Assembly: GCA_028753945.1 (NCBI GenBank)
Contig: JAPNXP010000012.1
Span: 1,984,001 to 2,048,000, forward strand
Direction: 5' to 3'
From: Hexactinellida sp. DTS-2022
Lineage: Eukaryota > Porifera > Hexactinellida
DNA length: 64,000 nt
This document shows, piece after piece, positions 1 through 11,727 of this stretch. The notes below the pieces were generated by a model. The model had not been told where the DNA came from. It was given only the letters and a program-made list of their open reading frames with translations, and ran no database searches. Position 1 is the stretch's first letter; every line of letters begins with the position of its first letter. The position numbers and the translations under genes are program-made.

Positions 1-159
1 AGTAGCAATTATGTCATGGTAGAAAAACTGTCATACAACAGGACAAAAGGGAGTCAGAACATTTTTCGTCTTCTTTTACACTTACTACTCTCCATTTGTG
101 TAAATGTTACTGATGAACTGCATGGATCACTTTGACAAGTTTCATTGAAAATTTATCGC

Positions 160-332
160 AGTCTATCCGACGAAGAATCAGCATCTCGTTTTAATTTATT
201 CCTCAATAATGACTCGCCCATTTTACAGAGTTTCATCGTGGTCATGCTCATGAGTTGTGATCAACGTATTGATGCATGCTCTATTTTTGCAAATCCTTTA
301 CACCCTGACTTTCTACTCAGTATACACGTACG
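160..332 (+). other. possible orphan exon, unrecognised
   Basis: An open frame of about 57 codons runs between a plausible acceptor (ATCGCAG) and a strong donor match (CG|GTGAGT at 333). The predicted peptide (SLSDEESASRFNLFLNNDS at its start, ending near FLLSIHVR) matches no family I recognise. The frame is open back to a TGA at 133. It lies on the strand opposite to the kinase gene, so if real it belongs to another gene or to a transposon. The case rests only on the donor consensus and the absence of stops. Confidence 0.25.
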
Positions 333-377
333 GTGAGTAAGTTTTCTGAAGCTCGAACTTTGATGATACATAGAGTA

Positions 378-904
378 CAGTGTACTCCGCTTAATTGGGA
401 CACCGGTTAATAGGGACAGCCGCTTAATTGGGACAACGCTCCAAGAACAGAATCCTTTCTTTAGAAGCTATTACTAAATTTTCGGTTAATCGGGACAAAC
501 TAAACAATTTTGGTTCAAAATTCGTGCTCGATCAATAGAAAATTCCTATTGATTAGAACAAATTCTAATAATCTTTGTCAATAATGATGAAGGGAATACA
601 AAATATCCAAATATTGTCAATTTCTTATTGATTTCAGTAATATCGAAATTTTCCACAAATTATGACTTTGTGGTTCATGGATATATCAAATGGTCCAGAG
701 AATATTTCGGCTCATTCTATGGGTTTGAGAAGAATCAAGGGTCAGCAGGCATTGGAGGAATTGTTGTAACAGGTTTAAAACCAAAATTTGTGTAAATCAC
801 AGGTAAATCACTACTTTACCAAAGTTTTTCGGTTAATTGGGATCTCCGCTTAATTGGGACAAGAGGCCTGGAACAAACGTGTCCCGATTAAGCGGAGTAG
901 ACTG
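378..904. mobile_element. pogo/Tigger-like MITE (CAGTGTACTCCGC ends)
   Basis: Terminal inverted repeats start CAGTGTACTCCGCTTAAT on the left and CAGTCTACTCCGCTTAAT on the right (reverse complement). TA precedes the left end. Internal copies of the TTAATTGGGAC word are scattered through it. There is no coding capacity. Similar CAGT-started TA-flanked ends occur at 16734, 49836 and elsewhere in the window. Confidence 0.8.
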
Positions 905-1411
905 ATATTCTTCTGATTCAAAGATAAAAGAGTTGAGTTTTTTTCCTTCATCAATTGTAAATTCCATTATTATCAAAGAAATATATTGTAAAGATTACAA
1001 CTATAAATCAATAACCAGGAAATAAAAGAGCTTCTGTCTTCTTTCAAATAACACATAGTTTACAATTTGTCGAAATAATGAATCCTCTTACTAGTGTCAT
1101 GTAGTAAATTCACATTCAAATTAGAAACCGTTGACCAAATTGCTAACTACTGCGCTGACTAAATTCGAAACTTTTTAAAAAGCGTTAACCATAATTCCTA
1201 ACTATGGCGTTGACCGAAATCATACCTTTACACACGTTTAACAAATTACTAACCTAGCGTTGACCAAATTACGCGTTGCCCTAGGGACAAACAATATAAA
1301 TGAAAATGTACAGTTAACTACTGGGTAGTATGAACAATATATGTAGATGAAGTAAGGAGACATGACTTTTATAATACTAGCCCACAGTTGTAAGTTAACT
1401 TAAATAATCTA
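905..1411. other. non-coding stretch with weak GCGTTGACC repeats
   Basis: No gene is seen. Between about 1125 and 1275 a loose repeat of the form GTTGACC-AAAT-CTAAC occurs four or five times with much divergence, suggesting an old tandem repeat. Confidence 0.4.
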
Positions 1412-1413
1412 TA

Positions 1414-1586
1414 CAGTTGAAACCGGATATTTTTAACACAGCTATTTTTAACAATCAGATACATTTAACACATTTTCTTGTAAATAATTAATCATTGTTG
1501 TTGTTGTAAATCGGGTATTTTTAACAATCGGATATTTTTAACAAATTTTCGTTAAAAGAATGTGTTAAAATATCCGGTTTCAACTG
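1414..1586. mobile_element. 173-bp MITE, TA target site
   Basis: Inverted ends read CAGTTGAAACCGGATATTTT on both sides, flanked by TA at 1412-1413 and 1587-1588. The interior repeats TTTTTAACA and AACAAT words. The family resembles the MITE at 16431-16633, whose ends read CAGTTCAAACCGG. It abuts the hairpin-ended repeat that starts at 1589. Confidence 0.85.
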
Positions 1587-1588
1587 TA

Positions 1589-2080
1589 CTATTAAAAGAC
1601 AAACCTGTATATTAGTATATGTGTATATATATATCTGTTTGTATGTTACGAGTTGATTGAAGAAAGTGGACGGTTTTCAAATGTGATTTTTGGCATATAT
1701 CGGAAACTTTTGGCACCCGCCAACAAGTTGAGGTTTCCAATAAAAATTTCTCGCACCTCGACAAGTTATGACGTCATTGTCACATTTTGAGAAGCCTGAA
1801 AATTCACTTAATCGCACATAATTCGAGCCCTTTAAGAGATAAAAATCTGAAAAATTAATAGAACATGTACATTAATGATGCGGACACGTTGGTCACACCA
1901 GATCCCCACTACGCTAACTCATTATCGCATGATGACGTAACATTGTTAAATTTGACTATTTAGGCCTATTTAAGCTTTATAATCAATATTAGAAGTATAT
2001 AAACTACACACCAACCGCGAAGCGGTTGGTGTGTGGTTGTGTTCTGCCGCGAAGCGACCTAGTAAGCGAAGCGTGCTAGT
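1589..2080 (+). repeat. hairpin-ended interspersed repeat, copy A
   Basis: One of five copies in the window (others at 15493, 29815, 39763 and 58424). It starts CTATTAAAA-CAAACC, passes through a TG/TA microsatellite and a conserved body, and ends in two hairpins. The first hairpin is the palindrome CCAACCGCGAAGCGGTTGG. The second is a shorter CTAG...CTAG stem. The 3' end is CTAG followed by T in copies A, C and D (ATAG in B), as in Helitron-type termini. However, TA also flanks both ends, so a TA-targeted DNA element with CTA/TAG ends is an alternative. No coding region is present. Confidence 0.7.
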
Positions 2081-2570
2081 ATCAATTAAATAGGAATCTT
2101 GCATATGTATATAATAATTCAACAACTAATAAATATGAAGACTATTAGAAAAATTATCATATTAGGGACGTAAATTAATAAATTAGGATACTATAAAAGA
2201 AGGACAATATTTTAGGCTAAATACTGTGAAAGGAAGATTATGGTCATGATTATGGTTCAAAACACGATTATGTTAAACAATATCTAGTGATGCACAATAT
2301 TAGAGAATTGGAATAATAGGGAAGTGGACGTTAGGTGGACAATTAGATTTTAAGTAATGCATAAAATATTCTATAATTGGGCATAACAAATTATAAACCC
2401 ATGTATGGAAATTTTATAATTAATAATTTCTGAAAAAAGAAAAATGTTCTGAAATTGAAATGAGATTATGGCAAAATAGTTATTTTATATAAAGAATAGT
2501 CTTAAGTTAATAAGGAATCAGGAAATATGGCGGCGATTAAGCGACGCCACTTTATCTCTTTGTCAATATA

Positions 2571-2736
2571 CACACAGTTCTCTTTAATAGTCCACCAGTG
2601 GGAAATTGGCCCAAAGTGGACTATTAGAGAGTATGGACTATTACAGATATATAAATAGTTTATTTGGACAAGTAAATAAGTGGACAATTAGAAAAGTGCA
2701 CTATTAGAAAAGTGGACTATTAGAGAGAACAGACTG
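2571..2736. mobile_element. MITE, GTTCTCTNTAATAGTCCAC ends, copy 1
   Basis: The right end reads GTGGACTATTAGAGAGAACA then GACTG|TA, with an inverted counterpart at the left. It is full of GTGGACTATTAGA words. The second copy lies at 62237-62384 in the opposite orientation and shares internal sequence, so these are two insertions of one family. Confidence 0.8.
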
Positions 2737-2850
2737 TACACCGATCAAATAGTTGACCATAGCCATATTTCAATTATTAATATATTTTAATTTTAAGGGT
2801 TAATCATCGTGATTGATTCTCGGAGACCTAAATATATATATATATATATA

Positions 2851-3036
2851 CAGTGTAGTCTCCCAAAACGGACACATCGAGAAGCGGACAACCCCTCTAT
2901 AACGGACAAGCCGCTTGGAACGGAATTAAATTACCATAAATGTAATAATTATGGACCAGTCTCCGAGAAGCGGACAACTCTCTACAACGGTCAGAAGCCA
3001 TTTCCCCAAAGTGTCCGATATTCGGAGACTCCACTG
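2851..3036. mobile_element. pogo/Tigger-like MITE, AGTCTCC..CGGACA ends, copy 1
   Basis: The ends begin CAGTGTAGTCTCC and CAGTGGAGTCTCC with TA on both sides. GAGAAGCGGACAAC words are repeated inside. It belongs to the same family as 8844-9027. Short open frames here are repeat noise. Confidence 0.8.
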
Positions 3037-4316
3037 TACATGTATACAACTAACGTTAATGAGCTTTACTAGTTTTGAAAATATTCTTGACTTCTACAAT
3101 AAAAAATATGGCAAGATTGAAATCGATCTAGTCTTCGATATATGAAGTCATGGTTAAATAGAAGATTCAAGTGAACAATTTCTACTGAATATTTTTGGAA
3201 ATTTGGAATTTGTTTGGTTGCAGTAAATAGTAGTTCAAATAATGAGGTATGGTTGAGCAGGATAATATCGAAAATATCGTTTAATTTAATTTTACCAAAT
3301 ACATATTTATAGGATAAACAATTAAGCAAATTCATCTCAATCAGTGTAGATTAGGTTCAAAATACAATAAAACTAAAGAATAGCGCGGGAGAGATGCGCA
3401 ACTGCCAATTAACATTCAATTTACTATATATGAGAGAATGAGAGTATATATATACATGTTATGTGTATTTTCGTTTGTATAATTGACTACCGGGCCATAA
3501 GTATATGAACACAACTAGTATTAGTATTCAACATTCAAATTTATAGCAGCATAATAACATTTGTAGATGCTTTTACATAAACAATATGTTAAAATAATAA
3601 ATTAACAAAATACTTGAATTTACATTTTTATGGCGCAGTATCCACCATTTTGTAATAAGTTAGCTCCTCAGTAAAAAATACCAATTGCGCATCTGGGCAA
3701 TTTAATTTGGGAGAAGGGCGACAAGAATAATGATTAGCTCAGAAGTAGTAATCTTAATCCAAATTCTCCTTTATTTTAAGGCACTATTATGGTTTTGTAG
3801 TAAAGAGAACCGGCATAAAAGTTCCAGTAACTGTAGAGGATAAGAATGATGACAGTGACAAATATTTTCCTCATTTCATAAAAGGTTTGAGGGTCAACAT
3901 TAGGTAATGGAGGGGCCATCGCTCCCGACTAGCCTCCCCAACAGATATGCACATTAAAATGACCATAATCAGAATTAGTTGTTAAAGTGGCATATAGCGT
4001 AAAACTATGTTCTTCACCTATAAGTAATCGGAACCAAAAGTAGATCCGTCTAAGCAGATTCTATTTGGCTTCGGGTATGGAAGTTATGACATTATTGGTA
4101 CGGTGTGTGTATGTGTGTGTGTTTAATTTGCTTAGTTCATCATATCTATTAGAGTTATCTCTTTGTAACTTAACATTAATTGTAACAATATGTTTTATAA
4201 TTAGTCCAAATTTGGTAATTGATTTTGGAAGTAAACGTGACAAAATGCAACGGAAATAACAAGAAATTCATGAGTGGCTAACCGCGTTTATCTGGCCCGG
4301 AATCTTAGTAGCGAGA
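3037..4316. other. no gene seen; repeat debris
   Basis: AT-rich sequence with only short chance frames. A relic of a Tc1-like end (ACCGGGCCATAAGTATATGA) sits near 3487. No other structure is recognised. Confidence 0.4.
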
Positions 4317-4556
4317 TTACCAAATTACGATAATATTGGATCGCTGAGAGATAAACCTGACAGAGATTTCTACTGCTGTCTCCAAAGCTAAATTTATATG
4401 ACATTCACTAGAGGTATCCTCTGGCCAACTGATTTCAAGCATCAAGCCCTTCCTCTGAGAAATCTTCCAAGTGAAACCCACCATTGTAAATTGAATTGAT
4501 TTGAGGAACATGGGCTTACTCAACTCAAGGTGTTTAGAACAGATATTTGTCACATC
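4317..4556 (-). other. possible exon, unrecognised
   Basis: On the minus strand an open frame starts directly after a good acceptor (TTTGCTTTCGTAG, ending at 4557). It continues for about 79 codons to a possible donor (TTTG|GTAATC near 4321). The peptide contains FTMVGFTWKISQRKG and CHINLALETAVEISVRF. I do not recognise it, and it does not look like the post-kinase region of SLK/STK10. It is on the same strand as the kinase gene and downstream of its last visible exon. It could be a later exon, an exon of another gene, or a transposon fragment. Confidence 0.3.
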
Positions 4557-4973
4557 CTACGAAAGCAAAATTGTAAATGAAAGGTTTAGAGAAACTTGAA
4601 ATGGAAAACATTTGTTTATGTAAATAGCTAACTGAATTTACTAAACATCAAAATAAATCAGCAAAACATTGGTTTCTAAGATTTTCTAAGCGACCAAAAT
4701 ATGTATATACAACATTTACCAGCGAATTTTGAAATTATTTAGTAAAGCTTTAACTTTGAGTATATTAAACTGATTTGTCAGGAAATTTCTGAAGCTGGAA
4801 TTGACGTTATTGTACAGGAATTTAAATTGCCTTTATTATGACAAAACATGACAGATAAAGTAACGAGGCTTGAAGTTAAGTACGGCTGAAATTTAGAACA
4901 CAAAGCGATAACGGAATGTAATTTTTGTATATATTATTAGAACTACGTTTAAATAATAACTGTAATAAGAAAG

Positions 4974-5215
4974 CATCGAATTTCCCCGAATAAGTGCAGG
5001 GTGGCTTGAATAAGCACCGGGTCAGTAAAAATGGCATTGGCTGATAAAATATAAACACATTAGTTGATCACTGTAGTGTAATTTCATTGATTTTAGCAAC
5101 TTCTGTATGTATACTGTAAGTGGAACCATTACAACGGGCCTAAATATTATTTTCTGGATTTTTAAACAAGAATTTTGCATAAATTGGGTACACGAAAACA
5201 ATAAGTGCCGGGGAT
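4974..5215. mobile_element. MITE, AATAAGYGCC..GGGG ends, copy 1
   Basis: The left part reads GAATTTCCCCGAATAAGTGC and the right part is an inverted AATAAGTGCCGGGG. It shares a family with 56117-56357 (ends CAGTATTTCC.CGAATAAGCG) and lies in the opposite orientation to it. The edges are approximate because no clean duplication is visible. Confidence 0.6.
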
Positions 5216-5695
5216 CATATTAAAACTGTATTTTTTGTGGATTTGATTATTCTCTGTGCAGCTAATTGTCAATACTTAGGTTCATTCCCTGTTTGCTATA
5301 CGAAATGAAAAATTTAGGCTATTTTTAGATTTTTAGAGTCTAAGACCGCTCTTTCATATGGCATCAATTGGATGATAGAACAAACAAGATTTTTACCAAA
5401 TTCCAAATGTTGTGTCAATGTGTCCAGAATAAATCATCAATGTATTACTTATATTTGGTATATAGTACACTCATATATTAGTTTTAAGAAGTAAGGCAGT
5501 AGAAAACAGTTCAATATCTCGAACCGAGTTTTGATTCAGACGCATACGATAATTGTTCATATATTCTTTTTATTTAGATAAGTGAGGGGGAATTTATAGT
5601 GAATGAATATCATACATGTTTCTTCAAAGTTTATCCATTAAATTATCTGTAGTTAATACCAGTGTTCCGAAATTAAATTATATATACCTAGTTAG

Positions 5696-5722
5696 CACAG
5701 TGGGCATTTAGGTGGAAATAGG
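5696..5722 (+). other. left RSS-like terminus of the 5696-6858 element
   Basis: Heptamer CACAGTG, then a 9-nt interval, then GTGGAAATAGG starting at position 17. Compare the right end (6822-6858), where the same block starts at position 27. Confidence 0.7.
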
Positions 5723-6821
5723 CTACTTTTTTGTATTCCCAAATCACTTAATCATTTCCTCCATTGAATTCACCATACTTTCAAACATAGGAATGTAAAT
5801 TTTCACTTATATCTAATAATAAAATTTGTTGTTATGGTGATGATAGCCAAAGGCATTTGAACAATAGGAATTTATTTTTGCGGTTGATCAAAACGACTAG
5901 GTTCATTGCAACATAAAATGTACACAATTAGTAAATTGATTGATTGATTTAAGTATATTTAATAACTATATACTATATAACTACATCAATTTAAATGATT
6001 GGAACTCTTTCAACATATTTTGTTTTTTGGTGCCAACTTTTTCTTATGCTTCAGTTTCGGACAAAAAAAATCATTTAAGCCGCCATCTAAAAAGTGATGA
6101 GACTTATAGTGCTGTGCCCTGCTGTGAAATCTGTATAGTTTAAAAATGTTGCTTATATACTAATATTCAAATTACGAAAGTATTTTACCCCGCACGGAGG
6201 CGCACTAACACTTTATTTTACAAATGGATATACCACTTCAGTAAATATATAGCATCACTTTCAATCGAGAAGCTCTTGAATTTCTCAAAATGCAACCTTT
6301 GTGAGAGAAGCTTCCAATCCAGTGACTTTATGGATAATGATCAATTGGGATCTGACTAATATCAAACAATTCGGTGTCAATTTGGTGAATTAAAGTTTGG
6401 CAGGGAGCTGAACTGTCGGCGAATTAGTGGAAACATACTTTTTTGCATACTCAGATGTCAATAATATTGCCAAAACTGTATTCTACTTGCTCTAAAACCT
6501 AGTAGGTGTGCAATATTCTTGTAAAAAAGTATCTAAATGCGCGAAAAGGGGCGACGTGGGTAACTTAATAACTTTGAGCCATATATATTACGATTTTTGA
6601 AATAATTACACCTTGTTCAAGAAATATAATCAATAATCATGGGTGAACAATACAAAATTTGTTAACAAACCTAAATATAATTTATGACAGAATTAACATG
6701 AATTGTCTAGAACTACGTTTAGGAGACTACGTACATCATTTGTGATGATGCCATTCAGTTTGCAGCTACCGATAACCTATATGTCAATAATACTTCATTA
6801 GAGTCTATCTAGCATAGTTTT

Positions 6822-6858
6822 CCTATTTCCACTTACACCCCTGAAAATGCCCACTGTG
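6822..6858 (-). other. right RSS-like terminus of the 5696-6858 element
   Basis: Read inward on the minus strand: CACAGTG GGCATTTTC..., with GTGGAAATAGG starting at position 27. That is 10 nt farther in than at the left end. The extra sequence is TCAGGGGTGT. Confidence 0.7.
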
Positions 6859-7079
6859 GTTAGAACATAAGATAGGGTGGAAGATAAATAATTTTAATCT
6901 CCTGGAATATTAATGTTACTGATGGAGTTAGTCGTAAACTTCGTAATACATGACCAACAACTCATTTTGTCAATGGACATATTTAATTTTTATATTTAAT
7001 TTACAATACTATACTTTTGAAATGAAGAGAATAGTAATAATCCAGTTAGTTCAACAGAAATAGATCTATATTATTAAGA

Positions 7080-7780
7080 AAGCTTGGTCCGTCCGTCTGT
7101 CTCTCTGTCTGTCCTCCCCTGTAACTCTTTGCTACATTATCCGATCAAGACGAATTAAATATCAATCGAAAGCTCTTCTAAGGGAGACCTCGGGAAATAT
7201 ACTGGGATCCACAAAAAGGTGTTAGTTCCAGAATTACAGGGCATTTTGTGTTTACGTACTAATGTGCATATATAAGCCTATTGTTAAATGTCTAATCCTA
7301 TTGGCTATTGCTATGCTAACTGGGATATAATCCGATTGGCTACTGCTAACTGGGATACTAATCCCATTGGTAACTGCTAACTTGGATACTAATCCTATAG
7401 TGTACTACCAATTGCGGTGCCTAAAATAAATTAATTTGTTAAATTTACTTAATCATTTACTACATCATGTAACGTAATCCAGTCAGATAGTTCACCCACA
7501 CACCGTTTCCGGCCGGAATGATGACAACCCTGAATCCTGCAATGTAATAAGCATGCAAGGCAAAACGAATGCAAATTCCAAAATGCATGGTTGTCCCTCG
7601 AGGGGCTTACATTAACGTCGTTGGAACCCGCGTTGGGGACCCGATGCAATCCGGTTCGTCAAAAACCAGGAAGCATAAAAGTAACCGCTGATGGCAGAAG
7701 CATGGAAGATGGGATGTGCAGAGAAGAGTGCCATACAGTTTGGTTAGAAAGCACGGGAATGGCTCTATTCGACTAATATT
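7080..7780. other. non-coding stretch with CTGTC microsatellite
   Basis: A CCGTCYGTCTGTCTC microsatellite sits at about 7088-7115. Short frames at 7449-7776 contain no domain I can name. No gene is supported. Confidence 0.4.
7291..7399. repeat. ~30-bp minisatellite, 3+ units
   Basis: Units of the form TAATCC-ATTGG-TACTGCTAACTGGGATAC are repeated head to tail about three and a half times with few changes. Confidence 0.75.
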
Positions 7781-7832
7781 GTACATCGGGAAGTATTTAA
7801 CAGCTAAGCTGCAACCCGTAGCATTGTAAGAG

Positions 7833-8060
7833 GCAGGGCGGATCCAGGGGGGGGGCCCAGGGGGCCTGGGCCCCCCTTCGACACTGAAATTGACTGAAAT
7901 TTAGGCTGAAATTGTCAAAATAATTAAGAAACTTCAGCCTCAAGTTTGAATTATGGTTCCTTATAAAGAAATTAGCGTTTAAAATTACTTCTGAGTGTAT
8001 ATAACTCAAAAAAAACTGGGGGGTTACCCCCCAGACCCCCTTAAAAATTGTAGTTTAGTA
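7833..8060. mobile_element. fragment of a GGCGGATCCA-ended MITE
   Basis: The left end CAGGGCGGATCCAGGGGG, followed by a G/C homopolymer-rich palindrome (GGGCCCAGG..CCTGGGCCC), matches the ends of the MITE at 22669-22788. A GGGGGGTTACCCCCC block follows near 8018. No convincing right end or duplication is found. Confidence 0.45.
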
Positions 8061-8843
8061 GTGTAAAAATTTGTGGCCAGTAAATAATTTAATTCGATTG
8101 ATAATACAGTAGTTAGAGGTATCCAATATAAAGGTGATACATCAACAGAGAAAATATTATTAAATAAGTTAATAGCGAACATTATTGGAGTGTGGTAGTC
8201 GTAAATGTAAATCCTTAACCGTAGATAAACCATTTATTTGTAAGGCAATGTACAATTAAGCTGTAACAAACAATAACTTATAGCTAAATTGTGGACTATC
8301 TTATATGACAAACCTAATCGGGTAATGTAAATTAGCAATACTTTAATTTAAAGTACATTGATACAAAACTTTAGGGGGAAAATGTCAACATGTTCGTTTA
8401 ATACATATTACATCTATAAGTACGTAAACTAGTATAAAATATGACATTCTAGTCATAGTTTCATAAATGTTCGACTATGTTCTCCACTTCAGGCTATAAA
8501 CGAATTAGTTCTTAAAGATATTAAGATAAGACAATTCGAAGCTACAAGAACATTTTACAAGCAATCTCCCAACATTCTGTGCTGGGCAAATTTAAAATCT
8601 CTTTGTTCCATTCTACAATTGAATCATTAACAAGGAAACGAATAAAGTTTTTCTAGGCTTGAAGCATACAAATACACTAGCGACCAATATCATTTCGACA
8701 TTCCAGACACAATATACTTCTTAAGCGTATTAACGCTTAAACTACTCTGAAATGAATATAAATATCTTGTTATAAGTACTAGTTATACAATCTCATCGCA
8801 AAGTATTCGTACTCACAAAATAATTCCAATGGAAATAGTACTA

Positions 8844-9027
8844 CAGTGGAGTCTCGAATAACGGACACATTGGGGGCATGGATTTTGTCCGTTGTAGAGA
8901 AATGTCCGCTTCGCGGAGTCTGGTCCTTCACTATTACATGTAACGAAAATGCATTCCGTTTCACGAGGTTTGTCCGTTGTAGAGGGGTTGTCCCTTCTCG
9001 GAGTGTCCATTTTGGGAGACACTACTG
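8844..9027. mobile_element. pogo/Tigger-like MITE, copy 2 of the 2851 family
   Basis: The ends CAGTGGAGTCTCGAATAACG and CAGTAGTGTCTCCC are inverted and TA-flanked (842-843 side and 9028-9029). The interior has GTCCGTTGTAGAG words shared with 2851-3036. Confidence 0.8.
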
Positions 9028-9029
9028 TA

Positions 9030-10120
9030 TACCAAGTCTAATATTTAGCAGTAATGTATTCACATTGTATGAGATAAGTCAATTTTGAATTCACAAGCGC
9101 ATTCTACACATCCGAATTAGCCAATGGAGAAGCTTTCAACTCAATTATATATTGATTAGTTTGAAAAATAGTATCGTGTGCACAATGTCCACTTTCCAAT
9201 TGCCATCATGGAACCAGATGGGAACAAGTGGCCATGGTGACAATAAATTATAATTTTCAACCTAAGGTTAGCTAATAGAGGAGAAAACTTCTGCAATGGA
9301 TATTTCGAATGCGTAGAATACGAATCTGAAATCAAAATTGACATAACCAATATATTTTGAATATAATACACATCATCAAGAGACTCGTATATTACCATTA
9401 TCTAAAGGGAATGTCTTGGAGTGAGAATACTTTTGGTAGGGGAGGGTAAATTTCATAAAATTGTGATTTTGAATCAATTTATCCAATATCCATGAAGTGG
9501 CAATAGTTTGCTGCCACGTGTCACTTGTGGAACAAATGGCACAAATTGGAATGTGTCTGTATCTATGTAGAAAATTGACTCTGCGGAAGATTAATTGTTT
9601 TCTCAGCTCAATCACTTAGTCTGGATCAGACATAGAAGAAAGAAAGGAGACGTTAAAGATTCCAGGATATGCAAGCTAAGTTCTCATTTCTTTCCTTCCC
9701 TGAAAATTGGTCATTATGTTATCCCGATGAATAGAGCTTGATACGACCTCTTATAGAATACTATAGCATCATGGTAGGCGCTACTTATCAGTAAATGAAG
9801 ATCTTCTGTTCAAGCCAGTGTAAGGTGTATTTCTCGACTTTCGATAAATTCTCTAAGTGGGTGGTAAGATATATTCCGCCTGCATCGTCGTAGCAAGCGG
9901 TTTTTTGTGCCACTTGAGTCAAAAGTGGCCCATTGACAGGTATACAAATACTACTACATTGAAATGAGTTAGTTCAAATATCATACTATCGTTATAAACT
10001 TGAAAACCTAGTGTTTTCAGGTCCTGTTATGTCGATATTGAAGAGGTAGCATATGCATCCCTGTCATCAGCCACTTGTGTCACAAATTTCGGAATTTCAA
10101 ACACTTTGGCTGGATAAAGT
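9030..10120. other. repeat debris; no gene
   Basis: Between about 9110 and 9620 the sequence shares words such as GCCACGTG...CACTTGTGG with the inside of the Tc1-like elements at 14889 and 23655. It is therefore probably an old relative. The short frames found here are chance. Confidence 0.4.
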
Positions 10121-10125
10121 AAAAA

Positions 10126-10475
10126 CAGTAGAACTTCGCTACGAATACCAGACAGGGGATCATCAAAATGCGTTCGTTCGCTTATCCGGTGTAAGAGCGT
10201 TAATGGGACCCCAACATTTTAGGGCATCCATCCATAAATTGCTAGGGTTTTGGGGCCCCTGGGATTTACAAAATTAGCGAAATGGGGACGGGTTCCTAAA
10301 AACTTTAGGGCTTTTTGGACGGGTTCCTAAAACATTAGGGCTATTGGACAGCGGCCCTAAACGCTGAGACCCCCAAAGCGCGCTTAGACCGGGATTCGTA
10401 ATAATCAATATGATTGTGTTGTAAAGGCTCTGAAGGGACTGTGTTAACCGTGTTATTACTAACGAGCTTCTACTG
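10126..10475. mobile_element. degenerate TA-type MITE
   Basis: The left end CAGTAGAACTTCGCTACGAA and the inverted right end CAGTAGAAGCTCGTTAG indicate a pogo/Tigger-like MITE of about 350 bp. The interior holds GGGTTCCTAAAA-TTAGGGCT repeats. TA is seen only at the right. Confidence 0.55.
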
Positions 10476-10984
10476 TATTATACACACGTATATTAAGTTT
10501 GATAGTTCAATTTAGGGGGGGAGGGAGGGGGGGTTAAGCTTTGGCGCAAATAATTTCAAGTTAGTTATTAGTATGTCTTGGAAAATACAATAGTAGGCAA
10601 AGTATAAGAAAGGAATCAGAAACGATGATGGTAGGAGAACAAATAAACAAAGTTCACACCAATGCAACATGTTCAGTCATACTTTCGGAAAAATTTCCAT
10701 AGACTAGAGGACAGTGGCTAAATCAGGGGGATAAAGATTTTAAAACTAATATTAAAAATGGCTTGTAACAAATATCAATAAAAATAATTTGACTTGTGAC
10801 AACAGTATAAAAACTATTTCGACTTGTAACAACAAGATAAATTCTGACTTCTGACCAGTGTAACTAGCCCTGCACAGTGCACAGTTTACATAGGTAAAAT
10901 CCTGATTTTCAATTTTGGTTAGTCGAACAATTTCCTTTTGCAACTCGAACCAATTCCGCATTACATTTCAAAGCTGTTAACAAG

Positions 10985-11270
10985 TATAATTCGAAATATC
11001 CACAATGTGGAACAATGGGCTAATAGGCAAAATTTTGACATGGCTAAATGCTAATTAAATGCACACATTCGATTCTACAATATTGAAAGATCAAATAAAA
11101 GTTATTATCATTTGCTTGGATAATTTTGAATGGATATTATCATTTGCCTGGATATTTATTATGCTGATTCTATGGTCATTCAAAACATATACGTATGAGT
11201 ATTCTTATACATTATTTGATAGCTTTTAACTAAGTTTCAAACGGGACTAATGTAATATCTTTGGTATATA
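10985..11270. repeat. dispersed repeat X, copy 1
   Basis: This stretch (GTGGAACAATGGGCTAATAGG, then CATTCGATTCTACAATATTGAAAG broken into parts, ending near TTCAAAACATATACG) is homologous to 31966-32260. The latter is the left flank of the satellite array. Repeat X is therefore an element that exists without the array. Confidence 0.65.
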
Positions 11271-11475
11271 TTTCATTTAATTATTGGATGAAGTCAGTTT
11301 GGTATACAAGTTCAGCTATAGAAATTGTTACGTAAAATTCAGTTCGAGAAATATTTTTCCCTATAACAAAACAAAGCACCCTATATTCATAAAAATAATT
11401 CCAAATAGTTAAATAATTTACATAAACCAAAAATGATGCAGTGAGGATGAGATTGTCGGTATATAATTAATTTAC

Positions 11476-11727
11476 CTCAGAAGTAGATCTTAAAGAAGGG
11501 TTCTTAACAAGACAAAGTTCTATAAACTGATGAAATTTATAGGACCATTTCACTCTATCACTCAATTTGGGTGGATCAGCTTTAGGAATTCTGAATAAAA
11601 CTCTCATGGGATTCATTTCATGATAAGGGGGGTTCATTTCAGCTAATTCGATCATAGTAATTCCAGCAGACCAAATATCAGAGGAATAAGTGTATGGTTC
11701 ATCCTTGGATGTTTCACAGATAACAAC
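11476..11727 (-). CDS. SLK/STK10-like kinase, exon 3 (C-lobe)
   Basis: This 84-codon exon encodes residues about 199-282 of the Ste20-family kinase seen in the two exons upstream. After the APE of exon 2 it continues VVICETSKDEPYTYSSDIWS, AGITMIELAEMNPPYHEMNP, then MRVLFRIPKADPPKLSDRVK, and ends CLVKNPSLRSTSE. This covers subdomains VIII-XI: the invariant Asp of the DIWSAG helix, the PPYHEMNPMRVL helix typical of SLK/STK10, and the C-lobe Arg. The acceptor is CTTCTAG|GTT and the donor is GAG|GTAAAT, both phase 0. The next exon (kinase tail and the acidic/coiled-coil region of the family) was not found between here and position 1. It is either beyond the window or too divergent to see. Confidence 0.95.

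Larger units (their letters stand above)
5696..6858. mobile_element. non-autonomous CACAGTG-ended (Transib/RAG-like) element, TSD GTTAG
   Basis: The element starts CACAGTGGGCATTT and its reverse complement also starts CACAGTGGGCATTT. It is flanked by a perfect 5-bp duplication GTTAG (5691-5695 and 6859-6863). CACWRTG ends plus a 5-bp duplication are the hallmarks of Transib and RAG-family transposons. A second shared block, GTGGAAATAGG, begins at position 17 of the left end but position 27 of the right end. The same arrangement is found at the ends of the RAG1-like element 25054-28021, so that family probably mobilised it. No transposase is present. A short frame at 5940-6143 contains a weak zinc-finger-like HLSRHLKSDE motif of doubtful meaning. 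Confidence 0.85.

Noticed and set aside
7449..7776. Overlapping frames with Cys/His-rich text as a retroelement gene
   Set aside because: No motif order matches gag, protease or env, and both strands are equally open.
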